Below, in pieces: positions 16,426-24,828 of a DNA stretch of 41,942 bases. Under the pieces are notes generated by a model. That model ran no database searches and was not told the DNA's origin. It worked only from the letters and a program-made list of their open reading frames with translations. The translations under genes and the position numbers were made by a program. This DNA comes from Clostridiales bacterium (GTDB lineage: Bacteria; Bacillota; Clostridia; Christensenellales; Aristaeellaceae). Each line of letters opens with the position of its first letter. The stretch's first letter is position 1. Where the stretch lies: contig JAAYUF010000080.1 in the NCBI GenBank assembly GCA_012517815.1, positions 1 to 41,942 of the forward strand. The letters run 5' to 3'.

Positions 16426-16518
16426 ATGCTTGCTACGAACCGCGGTTCCTTCTATTACTTTAGCTACTGCTTTACGGGCTTTGCCTTCCGTAAGGCCGTT
16501 TTGCGTTGTACTGGTTGA
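16426..16518 (+). CDS. Phe/Tyr-rich leader peptide controlling the aro operon
   Basis: 30-codon open frame with a near-perfect ribosome site (AGAGGAGGAACCCCG) before the ATG. Residues 9-21 read FYYFSYCFTGFAF, with five Phe and three Tyr among 13 residues. It lies between the operon promoter and an intrinsic terminator, followed by DAHP synthase. This is the architecture of ribosome-mediated attenuation: scarcity of charged tRNA-Phe or tRNA-Tyr stalls the ribosome and favours read-through. No Trp codons, which fits an operon whose committed branches here are Tyr and Phe (tyrA, pheA). The peptide itself is unlikely to have another function. Confidence 0.9.
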   Translation: MLATNRGSFYYFSYCFTGFAFRKAVLRCTG

Positions 16519-16549
16519 GTGGCATCGCTTCAAAAGGCGTCGCACCCTC
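16517..16549 (+). promoter_or_regulatory. Candidate antiterminator hairpin
   Basis: The segment can fold with CGCTT (16526-16530) pairing AGGCG (16535-16539) around a CAAA loop, extended by GAG and a G (16517-16521) pairing CCTC (16546-16549). It would take part of the 5' arm of the terminator (16545-16553), so the two are mutually exclusive. Pairing is imperfect, with bulges; folding energies were not computed. Confidence 0.4.
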
Positions 16550-16575
16550 GCAGTCAATGCTGCGGGGGTTTTTTT
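16545..16575 (+). terminator. Attenuator terminator before aroF
   Basis: CCCTCGCAG (16545-16553) pairs with CTGCGGGGG (16560-16568) with one G-U pair and a 6-base loop, followed by seven T residues. It lies after the leader peptide stop and 57 bases before aroF, so it would end transcription when Phe/Tyr are plentiful. Confidence 0.92.
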
Positions 16576-16632
16576 CATCAATCGGGTAGTACGGTAGTTT
16601 GGCAGGACGGTTCTTGAAAGGAAGGGTAGGCT

Positions 16633-17658
16633 ATGATCATTATCCTGAAAAAGGATCCCGAGCAAAAGCAGCTGGATAACCTCAAGGCGTGGCTGACCGG
16701 GCAAAAGCTGACCATCCACGAGTCGCGGGGCGACAGCCACACCATTCTGGGGCTGGTGGGCGATACCAGCACAGTAGACATCGACCTCCTGCGCGCGCTG
16801 GATATCGTGGAGGACGTCAAGCGCGTGCAGGAGCCCTACAAGAATGCCAACCGCAAATTTCACGAGGCGGATACCGTGATCCCCGTGGGCAGCACCCAGA
16901 TCGGCGGGGACGTGTTCACCCTGATCGCGGGGCCGTGCAGCATCGAAAGCGAGGAGCAGATCTGTCTGGTGGCCGCCGCTGTGAAGCGCGCGGGCGCGAC
17001 CATGCTCCGCGGGGGCGCCTTCAAGCCGCGCACCTCGCCCTATGCCTTTCAGGGGCTGCGCGGGCACGGGCTGGAACTGCTGATGGAGGCCAAGAAGCTC
17101 ACCGGCCTGCCTGTGGTGACGGAAATCATGGACCTTTCCCAGCTGGACCTGTTCACGGAGGTGGACGTGATTCAAGTGGGCGCGCGCAACATGCAGAACT
17201 TTGAGCTGCTCAAGGAGCTGGGCCGCACCGGCAAGCCCGTCCTGATCAAGCGCGGGCTGGCCAACACCCTGCAGGAGCTGCTGATGAGCGCGGAGTACGT
17301 GATGGCCGGAGGCAACGGCAACGTGGTGCTGTGCGAGCGCGGCATCCGCACGTTTGAAACCGCGGCGCGCAATACCCTGGACCTTTCGGCCGTCCCCCTG
17401 CTCAAGAAGATGAGCCACCTGCCGGTGATTGTCGATCCCAGCCACGCCACGGGCATCGCCGCGCTGGTCAAGCCCATGGCGCTGGCCGCCGCCGCTTCCG
17501 GTGTGGACGGGCTGATGATCGAGGTGCACAACGACCCCACCCACGCGCTGTCCGACGGGGCGCAGTCCCTCACCCCGGAAGCGTTTTCGGACGTTTCCGC
17601 CGCCGTCATGGCCATGCTGCCCTACGCCTGCCGCTACCACGGCGGAAAGGTGGTGTGA
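16633..17658 (+). CDS. aroF: 3-deoxy-7-phosphoheptulonate (DAHP) synthase
   Basis: 341 residues; condenses phosphoenolpyruvate and erythrose 4-phosphate, the first step of the shikimate pathway. It is the type I-beta form with an N-terminal ferredoxin-like regulatory domain (about 1-75; MIIILKKDPEQKQLDNL), as in Thermotoga, where it mediates feedback by aromatic amino acids. The barrel has C102 in AGPCSIES, RGGAFKPRTSPYAFQG, the LIKRG motif, DPSHATG and the EVHNDP metal site. The ATG at 16633 follows GGAAGGGTAGGCT. First structural gene after the attenuator. Confidence 0.94.
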   Translation: MIIILKKDPEQKQLDNLKAWLTGQKLTIHESRGDSHTILGLVGDTSTVDIDLLRALDIVEDVKRVQEPYKNANRKFHEADTVIPVGSTQIGGDVFTLIAGPCSIESEEQICLVAAAVKRAGATMLRGGAFKPRTSPYAFQGLRGHGLELLMEAKKLTGLPVVTEIMDLSQLDLFTEVDVIQVGARNMQNFELLKELGRTGKPVLIKRGLANTLQELLMSAEYVMAGGNGNVVLCERGIRTFETAARNTLDLSAVPLLKKMSHLPVIVDPSHATGIAALVKPMALAAAASGVDGLMIEVHNDPTHALSDGAQSLTPEAFSDVSAAVMAMLPYACRYHGGKVV

Positions 17659-17661
17659 GCC

Positions 17662-18510
17662 GTGGAGATTGGCATCGTCGGCCTTGGCCTGATCGGCGGC
17701 TCCGTCGCCAAGGCGATCAAGAAATACACGACCCATACGGTGCTGGGCCTGGATACCGACGAGCAGGTGCTCTACAAGGCGCGGTTGCTGGACGCGATCG
17801 ACGCGGAGCTCACCGACGAGCGGCTTTCGATCTGCGACTGGCTGATCGTCGCCACCCGGCCCGGCGACGCCGTAGGGTACGTCGAAGCGCACGCGGCCCT
17901 GCTTAAGCCCGGCGCGACCGTAATGGACGTCTGCGGCGTCAAGCGCGAGGTATGCGAGCCCCTCTGGCGGGTCGCGGAAGCGCGGGGGTTCACCTTCATC
18001 GGCGGGCACCCGATGGCGGGCCGCGAGGTAAGCGGCTTTACCAACGCCAGCGCCGACCTGTTCAAAGACGCCTCCATGATCCTGACCCCCGGCAAAGGCG
18101 CGGACATGGCCCTGCTGGAACGGCTGAAGAAATTCTGGTGCGCGCTGGGCTTCGCCGGCGTCACCGTGACCACGCCGGAAAACCACGATCGCGTGATCGC
18201 CTACACCTCGCAGCTTGCGCACATTGCCAGCAGCGCCTATGTGAAAAGCCCGACGGCGCTGGACCATATCGGGTTCTCCGCCGGGAGCTACAGGGACTTG
18301 ACCCGCGTGGCAAGGCTGGACCCGGACATGTGGACGGAGCTGTTCCTGAAAAACCGCGAGCCGCTGCTGGGCGAGCTGGACGGGCTGATCGGCCGGCTGG
18401 CGGAATACCGCGACGCGCTGGCGGCGCGAGACGCCGCAGGGATGCGCGCGCTATTGGCGGCGGGCCGCGACCAGAAGCTGGAAGCCGACAGAAAGGACTA
18501 TCACGCATGA
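17662..18510 (+). CDS. tyrA: Prephenate dehydrogenase
   Basis: 282 residues from GTG 17662, 3 bases after the aroF stop. Oxidises prephenate to 4-hydroxyphenylpyruvate for tyrosine synthesis. The Rossmann motif IGIVGLGLIGGSVAKA is N-terminal; DWLIVATRPGDAV, DVCGVKREV, the HPMAGREVSGFTNASADLF active-site segment and the later helix HIGFSAGSYRDLTRVA are typical. There is no fused chorismate mutase and no C-terminal ACT domain, so feedback control must come from elsewhere, for example attenuation. Confidence 0.93.
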   Translation: MEIGIVGLGLIGGSVAKAIKKYTTHTVLGLDTDEQVLYKARLLDAIDAELTDERLSICDWLIVATRPGDAVGYVEAHAALLKPGATVMDVCGVKREVCEPLWRVAEARGFTFIGGHPMAGREVSGFTNASADLFKDASMILTPGKGADMALLERLKKFWCALGFAGVTVTTPENHDRVIAYTSQLAHIASSAYVKSPTALDHIGFSAGSYRDLTRVARLDPDMWTELFLKNREPLLGELDGLIGRLAEYRDALAARDAAGMRALLAAGRDQKLEADRKDYHA

Positions 18511-19571
18511 AAACCGTAGCGGTGCATACCGGCATTCCCTATGAGGTGAGCATCGGGCGCGGGCTGCTCGGCCGCGCGGGGGAATGGCTGGCGGGCCTCA
18601 CGGCCCCGCGCGTGGCGGCGATGGTGGCCGACGACACCGTGGACGCGCTCTACGGCGATCAGGTGCAGCAATCACTCCGGGGCGCGGGCTTTCGCGTTTC
18701 GCGGATGCGCTTTGCCCACGGGGAAGCCAGCAAAACGCTGGAAACCTACGCGGCGGTTCTGGCGTTTTTCTCGGAAAGCCAGATCACCCGCAGCGATATC
18801 GTGGTTGCGCTGGGTGGCGGCGTCACGGGCGATCTGGTGGGGTTTGCGGCGGCGACCTGGCTGCGCGGCGTGCGTTTTGCGCAGATACCCACGACGCTGC
18901 TGGCGATGGTGGACAGCTCCGTGGGGGGCAAAACGGGCGTGGACCTGCCGGCCGGCAAGAATCTGGCGGGCGCGTTCCACCAGCCCGTGGGCGTGCTGTG
19001 CGACCCGGACGTGCTTTCTACCCTGCCCGGCGACGTGTTCGCCGACGGCATGGCCGAAGCCATCAAGTACGGAGTGCTGTGCGACGAGGCGCTTTTTAAC
19101 CGGCTGGCCGGAGGCTTGCGCCCGGAGGAGCTGGAAACGGTGATCGGGCGCTGCGTCGCCATCAAGGCCGAAATCTGCGCGGAGGACGAGCGCGATACGG
19201 GCAGGCGGCAGTTGCTCAACCTGGGGCATACGCTGGGGCACGCCATCGAGCGGTGCAGCGGGTACGGGATGCCGCACGGGCACGCGGTGGCGGTGGGCAT
19301 GGTGTATGCGGCCCGCATCGCGGCCGATCTGGGCCTGTGCGACGCGGGCTGTATCGCGCGGCTGAAAGCGGCGCTGCGGGCCAACGGTCTGCCTACCGAC
19401 GCGGACTATCCCGCGCAGGCGCTGGCCGGCGCGGCGCTGAGCGACAAGAAACGTTCGGGTGGCACGCTGACCTTCGTGCTGCCGCGCGCCATCGGCCGGT
19501 GCGAACTCCGCCCCGTGCCGGTGGAGCGGTTGCCGGACCTGGCGGCGTGCGCGCTGCGGCCAGACGTCTGA
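18507..19571 (+). CDS. aroB: 3-dehydroquinate synthase
   Basis: 354 residues, overlapping tyrA by 4 bases. Converts DAHP to 3-dehydroquinate using NAD+ and a divalent metal. Seen: ALGGGVTGDLVGFAAATWLRGVRFAQIPTTLLAMVDSSVGGKTGVDLPAGKN, which holds the NAD+ and substrate loops, GMAEAIKYG, and metal histidines in NLGHTLGHAIE and GMPHGHAVAVGM. Full length. A 141-base GC-rich gap separates it from pheA. Confidence 0.95.
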   Translation: MKTVAVHTGIPYEVSIGRGLLGRAGEWLAGLTAPRVAAMVADDTVDALYGDQVQQSLRGAGFRVSRMRFAHGEASKTLETYAAVLAFFSESQITRSDIVVALGGGVTGDLVGFAAATWLRGVRFAQIPTTLLAMVDSSVGGKTGVDLPAGKNLAGAFHQPVGVLCDPDVLSTLPGDVFADGMAEAIKYGVLCDEALFNRLAGGLRPEELETVIGRCVAIKAEICAEDERDTGRRQLLNLGHTLGHAIERCSGYGMPHGHAVAVGMVYAARIAADLGLCDAGCIARLKAALRANGLPTDADYPAQALAGAALSDKKRSGGTLTFVLPRAIGRCELRPVPVERLPDLAACALRPDV

Positions 19572-19712
19572 ACGGAACCGTCGCCACGCGATAACCCGGA
19601 CGGGGGAAAACGCGCGGCGACAGGAGGGCAAGCCCAGGCGGCGCAGGCCGCCGGACGGGCGGCCGCGGTGACCGGCGACGGCGCGCCGGATCAGGAGAGG
19701 GGAGCGACAGCC

Positions 19713-20852
19713 ATGGATATCGAGGCTTTGCGGGAACAGATCAACGATTGCGACGAGGTGCTCAGCAAAACGTTCGTGCGCCGCATGGAAACGGCGCTGG
19801 AGATCGCCCGGTACAAGAAGGAACACGGCCTTCCGGTTTTCGACCCCGCCCGGGAGCGCGCGGTGATCAGCCGCGTGACCGAAGGCTGCGACGAAGCCAT
19901 GGCCGTAAACATGAAGCTTTTGTACAACACCATTTTCGACCTGAGCCGCACCTATCAGCAGCGCTACATGTCCTCGCAGACGGAGCTGACCAACCATATC
20001 CAGCAGGCCATTGAGCGGACGGCCCAGGTGTTTCCCAGGCGCGCGGTGGTCGCCTGTCAGGGAATGGAAGGGGCGTACAGCCAGCTGGCCTGCGATAAGC
20101 TGTTTTCCCTGCCCAGCCTGATGTATTTCAGGCGGTTCGAGGGCGTGTTCCAGGCCATTGCGAGCGGGCTGTGCGAATACGGCGTGCTGCCTATCGAAAA
20201 CAGCTCCTACGGCTCGGTCACCGAGGTGTACGATTTGATGCGCAAGTACCGCTTTTCCATTGTGCGCAGCGTGCGGCTGAAAATCGATCACCGTCTGCTG
20301 GCCAAGCCCGGCGTCAAACTGTCCGACGTGCGGGAGATCGTCTCCCACGAGCAGGCCATCGGCCAGTGCGGGGCGTACCTGAAAGGGCTGAAGGATGTCA
20401 AGATCACGGTGTTCGGCAACACCGCGGAAGCGGCGCAGTTTGTCGCCAACAACAGCCGCAACGATCTCGCGGCGATCTCCTCGCCGGCCTGCGCGGCCCT
20501 GTACGGGCTGACCGTGCTGGCGGACGCCGTCAGCGACAGCGACAGCAACTTCACGCGCTTCATCTGCATCGCCAAGGACCTGCAAATTTACCCCGGCGCC
20601 AATCGCATGAGCCTGATGCTCAACGTCCGGCACACCCCCGGCGCGCTGTACGCGATGATCGCCAAATTCGCCGCCCTGGGCCTCAACCTGACCAAGATCG
20701 AAAGCCGCCCCATCGCGGGCACCGATTTTGAGTTCATGTTCTACTTTGACCTGGACGCATCGGTGTACGCGCCGGAAGCCCTGCAGCTGCTCTGCGAGCT
20801 GGACGCCGGCCCGGAAACCTTCACCTACCTTGGCAGCTACAGCGAGGTGTAG
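19713..20852 (+). CDS. pheA: Chorismate mutase/prephenate dehydratase bifunctional protein
   Basis: 379 residues. Three parts are visible: an AroQ-type chorismate mutase (about 1-85; IEALREQINDCDEVLSKTFVRRMETA, RYKKEHGLPVFDPARE), the prephenate dehydratase (about 107-285; ACQGMEGAYSQLA, IENSSYGSV, and SDSNFTRFICIAK with the catalytic Thr-Arg), and a C-terminal ACT domain with HTPGALYAMIAKFAALGLNLTKIESRP for phenylalanine feedback. The ATG at 19713 follows GGGGAGCGACAGCC; an ATG 45 bases upstream extends the frame without a ribosome site. Confidence 0.93.
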   Translation: MDIEALREQINDCDEVLSKTFVRRMETALEIARYKKEHGLPVFDPARERAVISRVTEGCDEAMAVNMKLLYNTIFDLSRTYQQRYMSSQTELTNHIQQAIERTAQVFPRRAVVACQGMEGAYSQLACDKLFSLPSLMYFRRFEGVFQAIASGLCEYGVLPIENSSYGSVTEVYDLMRKYRFSIVRSVRLKIDHRLLAKPGVKLSDVREIVSHEQAIGQCGAYLKGLKDVKITVFGNTAEAAQFVANNSRNDLAAISSPACAALYGLTVLADAVSDSDSNFTRFICIAKDLQIYPGANRMSLMLNVRHTPGALYAMIAKFAALGLNLTKIESRPIAGTDFEFMFYFDLDASVYAPEALQLLCELDAGPETFTYLGSYSEV

Positions 20853-20853
20853 C

Positions 20854-22074
20854 ATGCGATACGGACTGATCGGCGAAAAACTGGGCCACAGCTATTCGCC
20901 CAGGCTGCACGCCCTGCTGGGTGACGGGGGGTACGAGCTGCGGCCGCTTCCGCGGGAGGAGCTGAACGCCTTCCTGACCGCCGGGGACTTCCTCGGGCTG
21001 AATGTGACCATCCCCTACAAGCAGGCGGTGGCGACCTGCTGCGCGGCGCTCAGCGACACGGCGCGGAGCACCGGCAGCGTCAACACCGTCGTGCGGCGGG
21101 CGGACGGCACCCTGTACGGGGATAACACCGACGCGTTCGGCTTTTCCAAAATGGCGGAGGAGGCGGGCATCGGGTTTGCGGGGCGCAAGGCGCTGGTGCT
21201 GGGCAGCGGCGGCACGGGGAAGACCGCGTGCCATGTGATCCGCGAAGCGGGCGGCGAGCCGGTGCTCATTTCGCGCGGCGGGCAGCAGACCTACGCCGAC
21301 ATCGACCGGCATGCGGACGCGGAAATCCTCGTCAACGCGACGCCGGTGGGCATGTTTCCGCAGGTGGAGGGCGTGGCGCTCCACCCGGAGCGCTTGCCGC
21401 GCCTGCAAAGCGCCCTGGATGTGATCTACAACCCCCTGCGCACAAGGTTCTTGCAGGAGGCGGAAGCCATGGGCGCGCGGTGCGCGGGCGGGCTCTCGAT
21501 GCTGGTGTGGCAGGCGGCGCGCGCACGGGAGCTGTTCGACGGCCGGGCTGTCGACCCGGAAACGGTGCGGGCCGCGGAAAGCACGCTGCGCCGCGAGATC
21601 ACCAATCTGGTGATCGTAGGCATGCCCGGCAGCGGCAAAACCTCGGTGGGCAAACGATGCGCCGCGGCGATGAATCGGCCGTTCTTCGATACGGACGACG
21701 AGATTGAGCGGCGCGCGGGCAAGCCGATCCCCCGGATCTTCGCGGAGGACGGCGAGGCGGTGTTCCGCGCGCTGGAGACGGAGGTGATCGCCGCGCTCGG
21801 GCTTGGCCGCGGGCAGGTGATCGCGACCGGCGGGGGCGCGGTGCTACGCCCGGAGAACCGGCTGAACCTGCGCATGAACGGGCGGGTCGTGTACCTGACG
21901 CGCCCGCTGGAACGGCTGGCGACGCACGGGCGTCCGCTTTCTTCCGGCCCGGAAGCCCTGCGGCGGATGGAGCAGGAGCGCGCGAGCCTCTACCGGGCCT
22001 GCGCCGACGCGACCGTAGCCAATGAAAGCACGCTGGACGACTGCGTGCGGGAAGTGATGAGGCAACTGTCATGA
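20854..22074 (+). CDS. aroE/aroK: Shikimate dehydrogenase-shikimate kinase fusion
   Basis: 406 residues carrying two consecutive shikimate-pathway enzymes. Residues 1-about 245 are AroE: GLIGEKLGHSYSPRLH, the catalytic Lys in NVTIPYKQAV, Asp in NTDAFGF, and the NADP loop VLGSGGTGKTA. From about residue 250 the chain is AroK: Walker A VGMPGSGKTSVGK, FFDTDDEIERRAGKPIPRIFAEDGEAVFRALE, and TGGGAVLR. No stop or ribosome site occurs between the domains. The product of the first reaction (shikimate) is the substrate of the second. The gene starts 1 base after pheA and overlaps aroQ by 4. Confidence 0.93.
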   Translation: MRYGLIGEKLGHSYSPRLHALLGDGGYELRPLPREELNAFLTAGDFLGLNVTIPYKQAVATCCAALSDTARSTGSVNTVVRRADGTLYGDNTDAFGFSKMAEEAGIGFAGRKALVLGSGGTGKTACHVIREAGGEPVLISRGGQQTYADIDRHADAEILVNATPVGMFPQVEGVALHPERLPRLQSALDVIYNPLRTRFLQEAEAMGARCAGGLSMLVWQAARARELFDGRAVDPETVRAAESTLRREITNLVIVGMPGSGKTSVGKRCAAAMNRPFFDTDDEIERRAGKPIPRIFAEDGEAVFRALETEVIAALGLGRGQVIATGGGAVLRPENRLNLRMNGRVVYLTRPLERLATHGRPLSSGPEALRRMEQERASLYRACADATVANESTLDDCVREVMRQLS

Positions 22075-22505
22075 AACTGCTGGTGATCAACGGGCCTAAC
22101 CTGAATATGCTGGGCATCCGCGAACCGGGCGTGTACGGCGCGCAAACCTATGACCAGCTGGTGGAATACATCCACGGCGTGTGTGCGCGGGAAGGCGTCG
22201 CGGTGGAATGCTTTCAGAGCAACCATGAAGGCGCGATCGTGGACCGCATCCAAAACGCCTACGGCCGGGAGGACGGGATCGTGATCAACCCCGCGGCGTA
22301 CACGCATACCAGCGTCGCCATTCTGGACGCGCTGAAGGCCGTTCACCTGCCCGCGGTGGAAGTGCACCTGAGCGACGTGCGCAAGCGGGAAGACTTCCGT
22401 CAGATCAGCTACGCCGGGATGGCGTGCGAAAAAACCGTCATCGGCCTTGGGTTTCAGGGATACGAGGAAGCCATCCTCTACCTGAAGGCGCGGCTGGAAC
22501 GGTAA
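22071..22505 (+). CDS. aroQ: 3-dehydroquinate dehydratase, type II
   Basis: 144 residues, typical of the dodecameric type II enzyme. LLVINGPNLNMLGIREPGVYG holds the catalytic Arg/Tyr loop; FQSNHEGAIVDRI, NPAAYTHTSVAILDAL and EVHLSDVRKREDFR contain the remaining active-site residues. It dehydrates 3-dehydroquinate for AroE. It is the last gene of the operon; aroA and aroC, needed to reach chorismate, are not in this window. Confidence 0.95.
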   Translation: MKLLVINGPNLNMLGIREPGVYGAQTYDQLVEYIHGVCAREGVAVECFQSNHEGAIVDRIQNAYGREDGIVINPAAYTHTSVAILDALKAVHLPAVEVHLSDVRKREDFRQISYAGMACEKTVIGLGFQGYEEAILYLKARLER

Positions 22506-22755
22506 AGCGCCGGAACCGCGCAACAGGCCGTGCGCGACAGGTAATTAAAAACGCGCGCCGGGGTTGCCGGAAGGCCGAGAGCGGCACGCGGACGACGGCG
22601 AACGGAACGCGGCAGGTGGAACGCGGCACGCGGACCATGTCCGGCAGCGCAGGACCTGCGGTACCCGACCTGCGGGATGCGGCATGCGAAAGGGAAACCG
22701 GCGTATCCCTTGCGCGTCCGCGACCGCCGATCATGGATGAACATGGGGGAATGGT

Positions 22756-23292
22756 GTGGAACTGTTTGTGACCAGGCATGGGGAAACGGAATGGAACGCG
22801 GGCGGGCGGCTGTGCGGGCGCACCGATCTGCCGCTCAACGAAACCGGCCGCGCGCAGTCGGGGGCGCTGGCCCGGGAACTGGCGGCCCTGCAAGCGCCGA
22901 TCGATCTGGTGATCGCCTCGCCGATGATCCGCGCCCGACAGACGGCGGCGATCCTTGCGCAAGCGTTGGGCGTGCCGGTGGAAACGGACGAACGGCTGAT
23001 AGAGCAGCACTACGGCGAGTTTGAGGGCGGCAGCTCGGCGGCCCCCGCTTTTCTTCACAACAAGCGTCAGTTCGCGGTGCGCTACCCGGGCGGCGAATCC
23101 ATGATGCAGGTAGCCTGCCGCGTGTACGCTTTTCTGGACGAGCTGCGGACACGGGAAGGCCTGCGCGGCGTGCTGCTGGTAAGCCACGGCGGCACGTGCC
23201 GGGTGCTCAACACATATTTTGAGGATATCGCCAACGACGATTTCTGCCAGTGGCGGATGCAGAACGCGGAATGCAGGCGGTATACCCTGTAA
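22756..23292 (+). CDS. Histidine phosphatase family protein
   Basis: 178 residues from GTG 22756 after GGGGGAATGGT. Branch 1 histidine phosphatase: phospho-accepting His in the RHG motif (FVTRHGETEWNAGGRLCGRTDLPLNETG), ASPMIRARQTAAIL with the second Arg, the EQHYGEFEGG acid segment and the second His in LLVSHGGTCRV. Substrates in this family range from phosphoglycerate to alpha-ribazole phosphate and cannot be chosen here. A strong terminator follows immediately. The 250-base gap upstream is GC-rich with a few short repeated GCGGCACGCGGA words and no promoter I would defend. Confidence 0.88.
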   Translation: MELFVTRHGETEWNAGGRLCGRTDLPLNETGRAQSGALARELAALQAPIDLVIASPMIRARQTAAILAQALGVPVETDERLIEQHYGEFEGGSSAAPAFLHNKRQFAVRYPGGESMMQVACRVYAFLDELRTREGLRGVLLVSHGGTCRVLNTYFEDIANDDFCQWRMQNAECRRYTL

Positions 23293-23335
23293 AAACCGGG
23301 AGCCCGGCCGACAATCGGCAGGCTCCCGGTTTTTT
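23291..23335. terminator. Bidirectional intrinsic terminator
   Basis: AAAAACCGGGAGCC (23291-23304) pairs with GGCTCCCGGTTTTT (23321-23334); T tract on the plus strand and A tract on the left make it usable in both directions. It serves the phosphatase gene and the convergent MATE gene. Confidence 0.92.
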
Positions 23336-23442
23336 GTCACGCTTCGGCGGGGAGGGCGACGCGCCGATTCCAAGCCTGGTTTCATATCAGAGGCGGAGCC
23401 GCGAGGGCCGCCACGGAAGCCGCCGGAAAGGCGCCGTTGCCG

Positions 23443-24828
23443 TCAGGCGGATCGGGCGGCGCAGGCCGCCGCAGGCAGGCGCTCATCCTCGCGGGGCATA
23501 TTCCGCTGGATCACGGCATAAGTGACGATCTGGAACAGGAACGTAATCAGCCACGATACCGAGTAGCTCCACGAGAGTGTGACCAGCGTGGGGAAGAGCG
23601 GGAATACCGTATACACCCACAGGATGCGAAAACCGCAGACGCCGGTGAGGGTGGAGACCATCGGCAGCATGCTGTAGCCCAGCCCGCGCAGCTGGCCGAC
23701 CGATACCTCCATCAGGCCGCAGAGGAAGTAGGTGGAACAGATCACCGTCATGCGCAAGGCGCCCTGACGGATGACCTCCGGATTGGTGTTGTAAATGCTG
23801 ATGAGTTGGGGCGCGAACAGCGTAAACAGCCCGCCCATCGCCACGCCCACCCCGAACACCACGCCAAGGCAAACCCACAGCGTCCGGCGCACCCGCCGGA
23901 ACTGGCGCGCGCCCCGGTTCTGCCCCACAAAGGTCAGGCAGGCCTGATAGATGCTGTTCATGGAGGTGTATACAAAGCCTTCCAGATTGGCGGAGGCCGC
24001 CGCGCCCGCCATGACCACCGAACCCAGCGAGTTGATGGAGGACTGGATGAGCACGTTGCTGATGGAAAACAGCGAACCCTGCAGGCCTGCCGGAAGCCCG
24101 ACGCGGAAAATCTGCTTCAGGGCGGCGCGCTCCATGCGCGTCCGGCGCGGCTCGTAGCGGATGCTCGTGGGGCGCTGCATCAGGCTGCGGACGACCAGCA
24201 CGGCGGAGATCGCCTGCGCGATGATGGTCGCCAGCGCCACGCCCGCCACGCCCATATGGAACACGATCACAAACACCAGGTTCAGCACGACATTGACAAC
24301 CCCCGCGACGCTGAGAAAAATCAGCGGGCGGCGGGTGTCCCCCACGGCGCGGAGAATGGCGCTGCCGAAGGTATAGAGCATGTTGACGGGCATCCCGACG
24401 AAATAAATGCGCATGTACAGGGCGGAAGGGGCCAGCACTTCCCGGGGCGAGCCCATCCAGCTGAGCAGCGGTTCCGCCAGCAGGACGCCGATCAGGCCCA
24501 CGCCCACGCCGCAAACCAGCGCCAGCGCTATGGAGGTGTGCACGGTGTCGCCCACCGCCCTGTGGTCGCCCGCGCCGTACTGCTGGGCAACCGCCACGCT
24601 GGTGCCCACGGAAAGCCCCATGAACACGTTGATCAGCAGGTTGATCAGCGACGCTGTGGAGCCTACGGCCGCCAGCGCTTCCTTGCCGGTATACTGCCCC
24701 ACGACGATGATGTCCGCGGCGTTGTAGAGCAGCTGCAGCACACCGGTGAGCATCAGCGGCACGGAGAAGACGATCACCTTTTTCAGGATCGGGCCGGTAC
24801 ACATATCCATTTCGCCGTTTGTTTTCAT
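23443..24828 (-). CDS. MATE family efflux transporter
   Basis: 461 residues with about 12 membrane helices. The start MKTNGEMDMCTGPILKKVIVFSVPLMLTGVLQLLYNAADIIVVGQYTGKEALAAVGS is typical of MATE proteins, as is the internal second half beginning near residue 235 (ALKQIFRVGLPAGLQGSLFSISN). The ATG at 24826-24828 follows GGAGGGTAGC; the longer upstream frame is hydrophilic, low-complexity translation without a ribosome site. These transporters export drugs or metabolites using Na+ or H+ gradients; the substrate is unknown. The C-terminus after the last helix is short and charged. Confidence 0.9.
   Translation of the reverse strand: MKTNGEMDMCTGPILKKVIVFSVPLMLTGVLQLLYNAADIIVVGQYTGKEALAAVGSTASLINLLINVFMGLSVGTSVAVAQQYGAGDHRAVGDTVHTSIALALVCGVGVGLIGVLLAEPLLSWMGSPREVLAPSALYMRIYFVGMPVNMLYTFGSAILRAVGDTRRPLIFLSVAGVVNVVLNLVFVIVFHMGVAGVALATIIAQAISAVLVVRSLMQRPTSIRYEPRRTRMERAALKQIFRVGLPAGLQGSLFSISNVLIQSSINSLGSVVMAGAAASANLEGFVYTSMNSIYQACLTFVGQNRGARQFRRVRRTLWVCLGVVFGVGVAMGGLFTLFAPQLISIYNTNPEVIRQGALRMTVICSTYFLCGLMEVSVGQLRGLGYSMLPMVSTLTGVCGFRILWVYTVFPLFPTLVTLSWSYSVSWLITFLFQIVTYAVIQRNMPREDERLPAAACAARSA

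Noticed and set aside
16236-16463. 75-residue frame overlapping the end of the VOC gene and the aro promoter
   Set aside because: No ribosome site, contains the promoter and leader ribosome site, and has no recognisable product.
22506-22755. Regulatory repeat region before the histidine phosphatase (repeated GCGGCACGCGGA words)
   Set aside because: Only short, irregular GC-rich words recur; no period, palindrome or promoter supports a function.
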